Positions 27,860 through 36,798 of a stretch of 64,000 bases of DNA are shown here, in pieces. The notes beneath the pieces were generated by a model. That model did no database searches. It saw nothing but the letters and a program-made list of their open reading frames with translations, and was not told where the DNA came from. A program made the position numbers and the translations under genes. The DNA is from Haloprofundus marisrubri. GTDB taxonomy: Archaea > Halobacteriota > Halobacteria > Halobacteriales > Haloferacaceae. How positions within the stretch are numbered: the stretch's first letter is position 1; each line of letters begins with the position of its first letter. The stretch lies in NCBI RefSeq assembly GCF_001469955.1, contig NZ_LOPU01000017.1, positions 61,537-125,536 of the forward strand, given 5' to 3'.

Positions 27860-28261
27860 TTACGCGCCGCCTGCACCGGGGCCGCCCATCCCGCCGGGGC
27901 CGCCGGGGCCGCCCGCGCCGCCCTGCAGCATCTGCTGGAGTTCGCTCTGCAGGCTCTCGAACTGCTCCTGCACGCGCCCTTCCTGTTTGTCGAGTTGCTC
28001 GACGCGGACTTCGAGGCTCTCGACGCGGTCTTCGAGTTGCTCGCGGGCCTCGCCGTACTCGGTTTCGACGAGCAGTTCGCCGACTTCGCGGTACATCGTC
28101 GCGTCCTCGTCGACGTCGTCGAGCGTTTCGAGCGCCGTCTTCGACTCCGAGAGCGTGCTCTCGGCCTGCTGTTTCTGTGCGCTGACTTGCTGTGCGGTCT
28201 CTTGGAGGTCCTGCAGTTCTTCGAGCTTCTCCTGCGCCTCCGGTGGTAGGCTTCCTTGCAT
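27860..28261 (-). CDS. pfdB: Prefoldin beta subunit
   Basis: 133 residues: a helical hairpin with two coiled-coil arms around a short beta turn, beginning [15 protein letters not shown] and ending with a Gly/Pro-rich tail after LQQMLQGG. Prefoldin is a hexamer of two alpha and four beta subunits that delivers unfolded chains to the thermosome. The Gly-Pro-Gly-Met tail is longer than usual. ATG start; part of the rpl37ae operon. Confidence 0.93.
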   Translation of the reverse strand: MQGSLPPEAQEKLEELQDLQETAQQVSAQKQQAESTLSESKTALETLDDVDEDATMYREVGELLVETEYGEAREQLEDRVESLEVRVEQLDKQEGRVQEQFESLQSELQQMLQGGAGGPGGPGGMGGPGAGGA

Positions 28262-28311
28262 AGTCGGTCCGATGCGCGCCGGACTGAAAAAGCCCCGTAT
28301 TTACTCTCCCG

Positions 28312-28695
28312 TCAGGTGGACCGTCTCCGGAGTCGGCGTCCGACGAGTGCCCCGACTGCGGCCCCGACGACGAACCCTCGGGCGAACCGCCGTCGAGCGG
28401 CGACGGGGACGAATCGAACGTCGTCGGCCGTGATTTCGACGACACCCAGCGGCGTCACCGTCACACCTCCGCCGAAACCGCCGCCTTCGCCGGTCCGGTC
28501 GGGTTCCATCTCGTCGTCGACGCCGCCGCTGCCGAACCCTCCACCGAAGCCGTATCTGATGCGTGCGACGGGAACGGTGGTGTGACCCTCCGCCACGATT
28601 GCGTCGCCGTAGGCCGCCTCGACGGTCGCTTTCTCCCGGAGCTGTTCGACGAGCGACCGAATCGTCTGTACGCTACTGATTGCCCCATACCACAC
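28312..28695 (-). CDS. GerW/YtfJ-like protein
   Basis: 127 residues from GTG 28695. The core EGHTTVPVARIRYGFGGGFG, followed by a second glycine-rich loop and VTVTPLGVVEITADDVRFVP, matches the YtfJ/GerW family, named in Bacillus spores but widespread in non-sporulating microbes. A basic C-terminal helix (FVVGAAVGALVGRRLRRR) may anchor it to the membrane. It sits between pcc1 and pfdB. Function here is unknown. Confidence 0.75.
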   Translation of the reverse strand: MWYGAISSVQTIRSLVEQLREKATVEAAYGDAIVAEGHTTVPVARIRYGFGGGFGSGGVDDEMEPDRTGEGGGFGGGVTVTPLGVVEITADDVRFVPVAARRRFARGFVVGAAVGALVGRRLRRRST

Positions 28696-28786
28696 GCTAC
28701 GCTACCGGAGTGAATAACGGTTCTACTGGCTCTGTTTGGGGTCCGTGACAGTCGTGGCCGGTGAGTCGTCGGGCCGCAGCAGGTCG

Positions 28787-29026
28787 TCAGCGCGCTGCGA
28801 GGCGTTCGGCGACGGCGACCATCCGAGTCCACGAGTTGATACCGGCGCGGAGGGCGACGAGGTCGGTCGCTTCGACCCGTACTTCGACGGTGTTTCCCTC
28901 TCTTTCGACACTCGCTTGTGAGCGCTCGTCGTCGATTTCGCCGACTTCGACACCGACACTGCGTTCGACGACGCGTGCGCGTCGCTCGTCGGGGTACGAA
29001 AAGCGGAGAACGCTTAGATGCGACAC
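28787..29026 (-). CDS. pcc1: KEOPS complex subunit Pcc1
   Basis: A 79-residue dimerisation subunit of the KEOPS complex, which makes the t6A modification of tRNAs reading ANN codons. Typical strands (LRFSYPDERRARVVERSV, VRVEATDLVALRAG) and the helix SWTRMVAVAERL are present. GTG start. It follows rpoP by 10 bases in the same direction. The kinase and Kae1 subunits are not in the window. Confidence 0.85.
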   Translation of the reverse strand: MSHLSVLRFSYPDERRARVVERSVGVEVGEIDDERSQASVEREGNTVEVRVEATDLVALRAGINSWTRMVAVAERLAAR

Positions 29027-29036
29027 TGCCGCGAGG

Positions 29037-29171
29037 TCACTTTACGTCGACTTCTTTGACGACGCGGGCGCGTTCCTTCAGGAGAACGCGGTGACCGCAG
29101 TACGGACAGCGAACGCCCCCGTACTCGTCGAGTTCGACGTCGCGCTTACAGCGGGAGCATTTGTAACTCAT
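29037..29171 (-). CDS. rpoP: DNA-directed RNA polymerase subunit P
   Basis: A 44-residue subunit of archaeal RNA polymerase, homologue of eukaryotic Rpb12. A zinc ribbon [22 protein letters not shown] is followed by the basic [18 protein letters not shown] tail. Archaeal lengths are normally 40-50. ATG at 29171; eight bases separate it from the L37Ae stop. Confidence 0.93.
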   Translation of the reverse strand: MSYKCSRCKRDVELDEYGGVRCPYCGHRVLLKERARVVKEVDVK

Positions 29172-29179
29172 CTGTGGAA

Positions 29180-29446
29180 TTATTCGTCTTCGTCGAGTGC
29201 CGCGCGGATGGAGCGTCGGACCGAGCGTCCGCCGGGCGTCTCGGGGCGGTACGCGCCGCCGGTGAACTTCTCGCCCGTCTCTTTGTTGACCCAGATGCCC
29301 GTGCCGAGGCGCTTGACCTCGTCGCCGTCGACGCTGGCGTTTCGCATCTCGGATTCGATGTCGGAGACCCGCTTGCGCGCGACGCGACCGTAGCGCGCGC
29401 CGAAGCGGCCCGAGCTACCGGTCTGTCGTGCCTTATTGTCGGCCAT
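29180..29446 (-). CDS. rpl37ae: 50S ribosomal protein L37Ae, zinc ligands lost
   Basis: 88 residues ending in the family signature [26 protein letters not shown]. The usual CPxC...CxxC zinc ribbon is absent: the first pair position reads VDGDE and the second reads NKETGE, and the protein has no cysteine at all. The fold may be held by salt bridges in high salt. First gene of the operon rpl37ae-rpoP-pcc1-gerW-pfdB. Confidence 0.9.
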   Translation of the reverse strand: MADNKARQTGSSGRFGARYGRVARKRVSDIESEMRNASVDGDEVKRLGTGIWVNKETGEKFTGGAYRPETPGGRSVRRSIRAALDEDE

Positions 29447-29473
29447 AGTGGTGGCAACTATCCCGAGCGAACA

Positions 29474-29480
29474 GATAAAG
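29474..29480 (-). promoter_or_regulatory. TATA-like element for rpl37ae
   Basis: On the minus strand CTTTATC lies about 30 bases upstream of the L37Ae ATG. Confidence 0.45.
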
Positions 29481-29629
29481 CCTACGAGTCCACCTCAGTC
29501 GCCGTCGGTGCTCCCGAGTGCGGTCCCTAACCCTCATATAAAACCATGGCTGTGAAAGCGCCACAGTTTGGGGAGTGTAGCGTCGGTTTCTATCCGCGCT
29601 GGGAACTTCCCCCGGGTGCTCACCTCACC

Positions 29630-30022
29630 ATGTCAAACGAACATACGCTAGGACGCCGAAGCGACCACCCGACGCACGCACCGTCTACAACCGTCGACCG
29701 TGCGCGCTTGGACGAGGCGTTCGACGCACTGTCGAACCGGCGACGGCGGGACGTACTGTACTACTTACACCAAGCGGATGGCGGAAGGGTCGACGTCTGT
29801 GACATCGCGGACACGATGACTGCGTGGGAAGTCGAGTGTCTCGAAACCGTCGAGTCCGACCACTTCCGGAGTCTGTTGGTGTCGCTTCGTCACGTCCACC
29901 TGCCGAAACTGGCCGAAATCGGCGCGCTCAGTTACGACCGCGACCAGGACACCGTCGAACAGTCCGACAGCCCCGTGATTCACGACTGGGTCGACCTCGC
30001 GGCTGTCGAAGAACTGAACTAA
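29630..30022 (+). CDS. DUF7344-type winged-helix protein
   Basis: From ATG 29630, 130 residues. The core EAFDALSNRRRRDVLYYLHQADGG ... LLVSLRHVHLPKLAEIGALSYD is the small winged-helix family of haloarchaea that ends helices with HVHLPKL. A second member lies at 48527. The predicted role is transcriptional regulation or partner binding. Longer starts at 29546 are open but their residues look non-coding. Confidence 0.8.
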   Translation: MSNEHTLGRRSDHPTHAPSTTVDRARLDEAFDALSNRRRRDVLYYLHQADGGRVDVCDIADTMTAWEVECLETVESDHFRSLLVSLRHVHLPKLAEIGALSYDRDQDTVEQSDSPVIHDWVDLAAVEELN

Positions 30023-30029
30023 CGGCGCG

Positions 30030-30050
30030 TTTTTCTCGCTTTTCTCGTCT
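30030..30050 (+). terminator. T-rich terminator candidate
   Basis: TTTTTCTCGCTTTTCTC just after the DUF7344-like gene fits archaeal termination at oligo-T tracts without hairpins. Confidence 0.4.
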
Positions 30051-30165
30051 CTCGGGGGAGCCCCGCAGGTTACGTGCTGTCCACAACCGATATCGGTATC
30101 ATATCTGAACAGTGCGTTTTTACCGAACCAGCCTGTAGTAGCGGACGAATAGGGACGACCGACAG

Positions 30166-30873
30166 ATGCTCATCGCCGAACTCACCCTTTCGACCGCTAT
30201 CCTCAAGCGTGCGTTGGCGACTGCGCCGGAGGTGACCGTCAGTCTCGACCAGCAGTACACTCGGGACACCGATACCAGTCTCCTCCAGATACAGGCGACC
30301 GGCGACGGACTCACGGCGTTCGACACGGCACTACCCGACGACCCGACCGTCGCGGACGCGGCACTTCTCGGTGAGGACGATGGATGGCGACAGTACCGCC
30401 TCACACTCAGCCCAGCGGGCGACGACGCGTCCACGTACCACATGCGAACGGAACTGGACGCGGTGCTTCTCGACGCCGAAGCGACGACCGACGGATGGAC
30501 GCTCCGACTCCAGTTTCCCGACCGGGCGTCGGTCTCGGCGTACCGACAACGCTGCGTCGACGCGGGTATCTCGTTCCGACTGCACCGGTTGTACGAGAAA
30601 TCACCTCACGGGCGAACGCAGTACGGACTCACTGCACCGCAGGAAGCCGTGTTGACCGCCGCGTTCGAGGCCGGTTACTTCGAGGTTCCGCGACGCTGTT
30701 CGCTCGCCGACATCGGCGACGAACTCGGTATCTCCGGGCAGGCGACTTCCGAGCGACTCCGACGCGGCCTCCAGACGCTGCTGCGGAGCACGCTTTCGGA
30801 ACAGAACTCACCGGAGGAGGTCGCTGCCCAACCCACGAGGGACGCCGAGACTCCCGACCGGCCCGCAGACTGA
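30166..30873 (+). CDS. Bat-type HTH transcriptional regulator
   Basis: A 235-residue protein with an N-terminal sensor-like domain (1-150) and a C-terminal bacterio-opsin-activator helix-turn-helix (about 155-215; GLTAPQEAVLTAAFEAGYFEVPRR then SLADIGDELGISGQATSERLRRG). Members are the most common haloarchaeal activators. Ligand and target are unknown. It is convergent with the DUF2103 gene. Confidence 0.9.
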   Translation: MLIAELTLSTAILKRALATAPEVTVSLDQQYTRDTDTSLLQIQATGDGLTAFDTALPDDPTVADAALLGEDDGWRQYRLTLSPAGDDASTYHMRTELDAVLLDAEATTDGWTLRLQFPDRASVSAYRQRCVDAGISFRLHRLYEKSPHGRTQYGLTAPQEAVLTAAFEAGYFEVPRRCSLADIGDELGISGQATSERLRRGLQTLLRSTLSEQNSPEEVAAQPTRDAETPDRPAD

Positions 30874-30884
30874 GTCGCAGCGGT

Positions 30885-31613
30885 TCAGTTCTCCGAGCGT
30901 AACTCCGCCTCGACGAGCGCCTCGTTCAGGTCGTCGCGGACGCGTTCGCCCGTCTCTCGGTTCATCGCCGTCGTCACGACGCGGTTCTCTTGGACGCTCG
31001 ACCCGTCGCGCAACAGAAACCGGACGTTGCCGTTGTCGTCGGCGCGGGTCACCTTCGCTCGGAGACTCGTCCGCGACCCTTTCCCGCCGGCGTCGATGGG
31101 GCCGGGAATTATCTTCTTGACGTGCGGATGGCTGGCGACGACGCCGATGGCTTTTCTGCCTTTGCGCCCGCCGATGACCGTCGTGTGCGACCCGCCGAGT
31201 TTCTCGCCCGGCGACGCCTCGACGACTTCGAGCGTGCGTTCGCCGCGACTCTCGACGACGGCCGCGACGGGGTCGTCGTCGCGGACGCGGTAGAACTCGT
31301 AATGTAACTGGGCGCGCGTCTCGCGGATGACGTCTCGGTCGCCGGCAGCGTACACCGTCTCGGGCCGCTTTCGACGGATTTCGTCGGCGACGCGGCCGGC
31401 GAAGTTCCGGAGTTCGACGACGCCGGACTCCTCGCCCGTCTCGGGCATCGTCGTCACCGTCGTCTCGCCGAGAACCGTCTCCTCGTCGAGAAACGTGAGC
31501 GTCGCTCGGTCGCGCGAGCAGTCGAGAACGACGGCGTCGCAGTTGCCGGTGCGGCAGGTCAGACAGTAGTCTCCGGGTTTCTCCAACGGCGTGCCACACC
31601 GGCCGCAGTGCAT
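30885..31613 (-). CDS. DUF2103 predicted metal-binding protein
   Basis: 242 residues from ATG 31613. The N-terminal zinc ribbon reads MHCGRCGTPLEKPGDYCLTC. The rest holds beta strands and a conserved GGSHTTVIGGRKGRKAIG and HPHVKKIIPGPIDAGGKG pair rich in Gly/Lys/His, which look like nucleic-acid or phosphate contacts. The family is archaeal with no known function. A longer upstream extension has non-haloarchaeal composition. Confidence 0.8.
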   Translation of the reverse strand: MHCGRCGTPLEKPGDYCLTCRTGNCDAVVLDCSRDRATLTFLDEETVLGETTVTTMPETGEESGVVELRNFAGRVADEIRRKRPETVYAAGDRDVIRETRAQLHYEFYRVRDDDPVAAVVESRGERTLEVVEASPGEKLGGSHTTVIGGRKGRKAIGVVASHPHVKKIIPGPIDAGGKGSRTSLRAKVTRADDNGNVRFLLRDGSSVQENRVVTTAMNRETGERVRDDLNEALVEAELRSEN

Positions 31614-31660
31614 ACCGAATCTGGTTCTCGCCGACCTATAACTCCGTTCGTTTCGGGATG

Positions 31661-32359
31661 TCAGCGCAACCAGTCGAACGCGTCGGCGACGGCCGCCCGA
31701 CCGCCGGACTCCAGTACCGACCCGTGACCGACGAGTACGCGGTCGAACTCCCACGCCAGTATCTTTCGGACCGAGTTCCGCGCCGCGTCCTCGTTCACTA
31801 TCGTTCTGCGGAGGTCCGGCGGCACCGCGAGTCGTCCGTACATCCCGGCGAGGCGCGCGACGGCCCGCGTCGACAACGGCGCGTCGCCGGTGACGTGATA
31901 GCAGATGTCGCCGAGAATCAGGGTCCGACTCGGGCGGTGGTAGAACTCGATTTCGGTGAGCCACCGGTGGCCGAGAAACGCCGTCTGGTCGAGGTCGGCG
32001 CTCCACCGTGGGTCGGGCGTCCCGCCGAGCAGGCCGTCGAAATCGAGGTCCGTCCGCCGTCTGTCGAGTCCCGGCGCGGCCAGCAACTCGGCGCGCGGGT
32101 ACGCCTCGCGGTACTGTTCCATGTACAGATGGCCGTGGAGTTTGCTCGCGGGGACGACGAAGCGCACGTCGCCGAGTTCGGCCAGCGCACCGCGGAGGTC
32201 GGCGGTCAGTTCGGCCGGCGAGTAAATCAGCAATCCTCCGCTCGAAAGACGGACGACGACCATCACGCGGCCGATTTCGAGGCCGAAGAACCGCAGCGGT
32301 TCGCGGTAAGTCCACAGACCAGTGTCGAGGTGGTCGAGTACGTCGGATGTGGCGGTCAT
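31661..32359 (-). CDS. DUF4336 metallo-beta-lactamase-like protein
   Basis: 232 residues with the DUF4336 pattern: LWTYREPLRFFGLEIGRVMVVVRL, PASKLHGHLYMEQ, and ILGDICYH then RVLVGHGSVLE. It belongs to the metallo-hydrolase fold group but the HxHxDH motif is degraded, so catalysis is uncertain. ATG at 32359. It is upstream of DUF2103 on the same strand. Confidence 0.8.
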   Translation of the reverse strand: MTATSDVLDHLDTGLWTYREPLRFFGLEIGRVMVVVRLSSGGLLIYSPAELTADLRGALAELGDVRFVVPASKLHGHLYMEQYREAYPRAELLAAPGLDRRRTDLDFDGLLGGTPDPRWSADLDQTAFLGHRWLTEIEFYHRPSRTLILGDICYHVTGDAPLSTRAVARLAGMYGRLAVPPDLRRTIVNEDAARNSVRKILAWEFDRVLVGHGSVLESGGRAAVADAFDWLR

Positions 32360-32497
32360 ACGCCGTAGACGACGAGAGAGGAGATGGAGGTTCGGACAGT
32401 CACTCCACCCCAGCCAGCGGAGTCGGAGACGACCGAGAGTACAGCGGCCGTTTGACCCTCCGGTAGCTTCTTACTCGATACTATCCTCGTCGGTGAC

Positions 32498-33838
32498 ATG
32501 AATCGCCCCGTGTGGGTCGCCCTCCTCTGTGCCGTCCTCATCGCAACCTCGCTCGCCGCACCGGCCGCAGACGCCCGCCCGCCGCCGCGCGAACTCTGCG
32601 GGTTCTGCGGCGAGAACGTCGAATCGGCGGCGGCCGAACACGGCCTCGACCTCACCGTCGAGCGAAGTACGGTGACGGTTCACGTCCACGACAACGGCAG
32701 TGCGACGTGGGTCGTCCGCAACCGAATCGCCGAGGACGCGGCGGCGACGAGACTCCGAACGAACGACTCGCTGCGCGAGGCTATCGTCCCCGGCGACCCG
32801 TCCGAACGTTCTTCGAACATCGCCGACTCGGGAACGCTCGTCACGCGCCACACCGAGTCCGAGTTCGCCGAGGAGTCGGTCGCTGGAACGCTCCGCTCCG
32901 GCGCGTTCACCGAAGGCTACGGCTACCGCAACCTCGCGGGCCTCGGCGCGGACGAACTCACCGTCGTCGCCCCCGAAGGGATGCGTCTCGGCTGGACCGT
33001 CTCGGGGTCCACGGTCTCGGAAGACCGAACGCGGATGACGCTCACCGAGTTCACCGACGCCGACGAGGGCGACTTCGTCACGTTCGTCCCCGAGGACAGT
33101 ACCTTCGGAGCAGTGCTGAGTCCCATCGTCGTCGCCGAGAAACTCGGTCCGGTCGCCGCGCTGAACTTCGGCGTGTTCGTCGGCCTACCGACGGCGCTGT
33201 TCGCCACCCTCGTCGCGGGCGTCGCCGGCGCGGTGTCGTGGCTCTCGACGCGAACCGGACGGTTCGAGCAGGTCGAAGGCTACGTCGGAACCGGCCTCCT
33301 CGCGGTCGGTGTGCTCGCGGTGGTGTTCCCACTCCTCTCCGGTTCCATGTTGGGTATCGGCGGATTCGACGCACCGGTGTTCGGCATCGGTGTCGGCCTC
33401 GCTGCCGCGGGACTCGCCCTGTCTGCGACGGACGCTCGCAAACACGCCACGTTCCGCACCGTACTCGCGGGGGCGGTCGGCGTAGCGTGTCTCGCCGCCG
33501 CGGCAGCCATCGGCGGGGCGGCGCTGTTCGGCGCGTTCGGCGTGACGACAGCGCTCCTCTCGAGTCTCCCCTTCGTCGCCCCGGTGTTCGCGCTCCTTCC
33601 GGCAGGGTACGCGGTCGGTCGAGGAGAGAGAACACTCGGCGTTGCGACAGCGACGCTGGCGTTCGCGCTTCCGGTGCTGTCGTGGTCGCCGCTCACTGCC
33701 CCGATGGCCGGGATGGCGCTCTTGGCCGTGTTCCTCGCCGGAATCTACGCCGTCGCCATCGCGGTACTCGGCGCGCCGCTGTTGCTCGTCGGCGCGTCGC
33801 TATCGGGGGGTCAGCGCTCGCCAGCGACTGGACGGTAA
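32498..33838 (+). CDS. Exported-domain integral membrane protein
   Basis: 446 residues. A signal peptide (about 1-26) precedes an extracellular domain (27-205) that opens with ELCGFCGENVE and contains mostly strands (TVTVHVHDNGSATWVVRNRI). Eight or so transmembrane helices follow (about 210-440). The CxxC motif just after the signal suggests a disulfide or metal site. No known family is recognised. It precedes an AT-richer gene. Confidence 0.75.
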   Translation: MNRPVWVALLCAVLIATSLAAPAADARPPPRELCGFCGENVESAAAEHGLDLTVERSTVTVHVHDNGSATWVVRNRIAEDAAATRLRTNDSLREAIVPGDPSERSSNIADSGTLVTRHTESEFAEESVAGTLRSGAFTEGYGYRNLAGLGADELTVVAPEGMRLGWTVSGSTVSEDRTRMTLTEFTDADEGDFVTFVPEDSTFGAVLSPIVVAEKLGPVAALNFGVFVGLPTALFATLVAGVAGAVSWLSTRTGRFEQVEGYVGTGLLAVGVLAVVFPLLSGSMLGIGGFDAPVFGIGVGLAAAGLALSATDARKHATFRTVLAGAVGVACLAAAAAIGGAALFGAFGVTTALLSSLPFVAPVFALLPAGYAVGRGERTLGVATATLAFALPVLSWSPLTAPMAGMALLAVFLAGIYAVAIAVLGAPLLLVGASLSGGQRSPATGR

Positions 33839-33930
33839 CCGAACCTCGTAACGCTGGATTCGTAATTCAGACCGATGAGGTCCTGAACGCACGACACAAC
33901 TATGACAACCTAGTGAAAACACAGTAAGTG

Positions 33931-34440
33931 ATGAATTTGAAGGAGGGACCGTTCCCCAGAATCCGTTTGAGAAACGTGTTCGGTGGAATCGTCGCACTCA
34001 TACTTACGCCGGCGTCCTTCACTCATAGTCCAATTGTCGGAATCACAGTAGTGGTGTTCGCTGGCGTGTTTTTCGTGACTTCGAGCAAGCGGATACAGAC
34101 AGAGACGATGCAAAGAGCCGTCGCTGGATCAGGGGTGGGATTTTGTCTCGTCTCACTCCTGTTTGTATCGAGCCTACAAAATTCGGTTCTTAGCTATCTA
34201 GAAGAGGACCCACTCTTCGCCGGATTCGCGTTTGTGGCTTTTGTCCTCTTTTGCTGGATTGCGTACCGAGGCGGCGAAATAACCGTCCCTCAAGTAGGTC
34301 TCTCGGTTCTGCTTGGCATTCTCATGGTCTTGAACGGCATAGTGGGTGCCGGTTCCGATATCGTTCGGGCTCTCCTACTGTCTGTGGGTGTCGTTTCTGT
34401 TTTTTGTGAAATCGGATACATAAAAGAAAATAGAATGTAG
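33931..34440 (+). CDS. AT-richer membrane protein, unknown function
   Basis: 169 residues from ATG 33931, with five or six hydrophobic helices and no recognised family. Codons such as ATA, TTT, AGA and TCA are common, so its base composition stands apart from its GC-rich neighbours and suggests acquisition from another source. It ends 12 bases before the convergent truD stop. The GTG at 33928 is also possible. Confidence 0.68.
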   Translation: MNLKEGPFPRIRLRNVFGGIVALILTPASFTHSPIVGITVVVFAGVFFVTSSKRIQTETMQRAVAGSGVGFCLVSLLFVSSLQNSVLSYLEEDPLFAGFAFVAFVLFCWIAYRGGEITVPQVGLSVLLGILMVLNGIVGAGSDIVRALLLSVGVVSVFCEIGYIKENRM

Positions 34441-34451
34441 TGGCAGAATTT

Positions 34452-35831
34452 TCAGAGGTCCAGCGGTCCCGACTTCGTGTACTCGCGCATCACTGCCGTC
34501 GCGTACGACCCGGAGGGAAGCGAGAACTCGAAGTTCAGGGGGTTTTTCTCGACATCCATCCGTGTCCGAACCAGAATCGCTCGGCGTGTCCCCGTCGACT
34601 CGAAGTTGCCCGGGAGGTCGAAGTCGCGCTGTTCGAGGTCCAGTTCCGAAAGAATCTCGCGTTCTATCTCGCCCGGTTCGCCCTCGCCCAGTTCCGTCTC
34701 GGTGCCCACGAGCGGTGCGGTGACGAACGCCCGCCCGCGTTCGCAGTGTTTGCCCACGATATCGACGCGGCGGTCCGTCACCTCCTGCAGGCGGTCGGTG
34801 TCCGGGCGGAACAGGTCCTCGGGCGCGTCTCGGTCGGCGAAACACGCCACGTCGCCTTCGACCGGCTTGTGGAACGGGAGACCGCGGCGAAGGCGCTCGG
34901 AGAGGATTCGATTGAACACGTACGACTGCGCGGCGTTGACGAACAATCTCTGAAGATTCGACGGGACCGCTTCGAGCGCGTGTCGCCAGTCGTCGGCCGT
35001 CTCTGCCCCATCTTCGTCGAGTCCGTGCAGCATCGACCGCTCGTAGCGGAGGTAGCCGGGCATCCGGTCGAGCGCGCGGTGCCAGTCGGGGTCGGCGCTT
35101 TTGGCCTCCTTGTCGACGAGAGTTCTGGCCTCTTGGGTCTCCTCGGGTTCGTTCTCGTGGGGGTTGCCGACGTACGACAGCACCGCTTCACGCCACTCGC
35201 CGCGGACGACGTGGAGGCCGACGACGTGGGTTACCGGGCGGCGACTGCCGAACCGTTGCTGGCCGAAGTAGTTCGGAACGCCGACGACGGGCGCGTCGTC
35301 GCTATCTCCTTTCTCGTCGTTCCCGTTGCTCTCGACACCGCCGAACGCGCGCAACTGCTCGGTTATTTCGTCGACGTTTTCTGCATTCTGGGCGTTCCGA
35401 ACCCGAATCCCGAACGCGTTGCCCGCCAAATCGCCGAAGGAGATGTCGCGGCCGGCGCGGCCGACGACCTCCACGTCGGCGTCGCGCACGTCCGGGAGGT
35501 CGTCGGGGTCGCCGCCACGAACCGTGAACAACTGGGTCGTGACGGCGTGTTTGTCCTTCGTTCCGGCCCACGAGATGCGCTCGCGGCTGACGCCGAGGGC
35601 GTCGGAGAGGCGGGCGGCGAAGTCGTTGGTGTCCCACCCGCGCAGCGTCGCGCGGACGACGAGATTCGCGTACGCGCCGGGGTCGGCGTCGACGGGCGCG
35701 GCGTCGAACGCCTCCAGTTCGCGGACGCGGAAATCCTCCGGTTCGACACGCAGTTCGCCGCCGATGCCGTCGGCGTCGCTCACGTAGTACTCCATACCGA
35801 CTTCGCGTTCGATGGGGTGGGCCTCGCGCAT
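34452..35831 (-). CDS. truD: tRNA pseudouridine(13) synthase TruD
   Basis: 459 residues. The catalytic motif GTKDKHA (Asp93) makes the nucleophilic aspartate, and the NYFGQQRFG loop is present. TruD makes pseudouridine at position 13 of tRNAs, and this archaeal form has the usual inserted domain (about 195-330). ATG at 35831; a TTG just upstream is less likely. Expressed divergently from the 35997 gene. Confidence 0.96.
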   Translation of the reverse strand: MREAHPIEREVGMEYYVSDADGIGGELRVEPEDFRVRELEAFDAAPVDADPGAYANLVVRATLRGWDTNDFAARLSDALGVSRERISWAGTKDKHAVTTQLFTVRGGDPDDLPDVRDADVEVVGRAGRDISFGDLAGNAFGIRVRNAQNAENVDEITEQLRAFGGVESNGNDEKGDSDDAPVVGVPNYFGQQRFGSRRPVTHVVGLHVVRGEWREAVLSYVGNPHENEPEETQEARTLVDKEAKSADPDWHRALDRMPGYLRYERSMLHGLDEDGAETADDWRHALEAVPSNLQRLFVNAAQSYVFNRILSERLRRGLPFHKPVEGDVACFADRDAPEDLFRPDTDRLQEVTDRRVDIVGKHCERGRAFVTAPLVGTETELGEGEPGEIEREILSELDLEQRDFDLPGNFESTGTRRAILVRTRMDVEKNPLNFEFSLPSGSYATAVMREYTKSGPLDL

Positions 35832-35996
35832 CAACTCGACCTCCGGTCCGTCGTCGGACGCGGCACTGCTGCTGTCGCCGTCGAATCACTCATTGGCCGT
35901 CGGTTCCGGCGGCGCAGGTAAAAGCGCTGTAGTTCCGTACTCCCGAGCGAGCCACAACGACGAAACGACTCGCGGGCGTCTATCGACCCGAGTACG

Positions 35997-36389
35997 ATGT
36001 CCGACCACACCAACGAAGCCGAGACGCGGGACCTGCCGTTCGACGACCGCGTCGTCGAGCGAACCGTCGAGACGACCGACGTCGCCCTCGACGAGTTGAC
36101 GGACGCGCTCACCGTCGTCGACGCCGAACTGCTCGGCAAACACTCCGAGTTCGAAAGCGAGTACGACCACGTCACCGTCGACGGCCGCCGCGCGTACCTC
36201 GTCGACGAGGCGGCGTGGGACTCGTTCGTCGTGTCGTTCGGCCTCGACGAAAAACTGCTCGCAGCGGCCCGCCGGACCCACGACGAGCAAGCGAGACTGC
36301 TGTTCGACTCGTCGACCGAGGGCGTGGAACCGGCGGACGATTTCGTGGGTGTGGTCGTCGGCGTCGACACCGCAGAAGAGATGGTCTGA
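35997..36389 (+). CDS. Acidic hypothetical protein, divergent to truD
   Basis: 130 residues, very acidic, mixed alpha/beta (VVERTVETTDVALDELTDALTVV ... DHVTVDGRRAYLVDEAAWDSF). No motif or family is recognised. It shares an intergenic region of about 165 bases with truD and converges on pth2. Codon use is typical for the genome, so it is a real gene. Confidence 0.72.
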   Translation: MSDHTNEAETRDLPFDDRVVERTVETTDVALDELTDALTVVDAELLGKHSEFESEYDHVTVDGRRAYLVDEAAWDSFVVSFGLDEKLLAAARRTHDEQARLLFDSSTEGVEPADDFVGVVVGVDTAEEMV

Positions 36390-36406
36390 GAGCGAAAACG
36401 GGGCCC

Positions 36407-36745
36407 TCAGTACAGCGAGAGGTCGCCGGTCACTTTGTCGACGAGGTTCTCCTGCCCGGGACCGATAGCGAGCGCCGTCACCGTTCCCGGGTCCAACTGG
36501 GTGTGCCCGGCGTCGCGGATGATAGCGTTCGGCAAGCCCTCACGCTCTGCGAGGTCCGCGAGGCGGAACAGTTCTTTTTCGCCTTGCGCTTTGACGACGA
36601 CTTTCTTCTGACCCTCGCCTTTCCACTTCTTTCGCGTCCGCGAGTCGGCGTCCTCGTACGCCGACAACGACGCGTGGGCGACCTGCGCGGCCAGTTTCCC
36701 GCGGCCCATCCCGATGTCGGTCCGGGCGACGATGACCTGCTTCAT
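36407..36745 (-). CDS. pth2: Peptidyl-tRNA hydrolase (Pth2 type)
   Basis: 112 residues with Pth2 motifs [20 protein letters not shown] and [18 protein letters not shown]. Pth2 frees tRNA from dropped peptidyl-tRNA. The ATG at 36745 starts the family N-terminus; an earlier start at 36802 adds an unlikely extension. It overlaps nothing and follows the AI-2E gene on the same strand. Confidence 0.95.
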   Translation of the reverse strand: MKQVIVARTDIGMGRGKLAAQVAHASLSAYEDADSRTRKKWKGEGQKKVVVKAQGEKELFRLADLAEREGLPNAIIRDAGHTQLDPGTVTALAIGPGQENLVDKVTGDLSLY

Positions 36746-36798
36746 ACCTCCCGTCCCCACTGGTGGGGTAAATCTCTGTTCACTCGGCGGTTCGCTGC

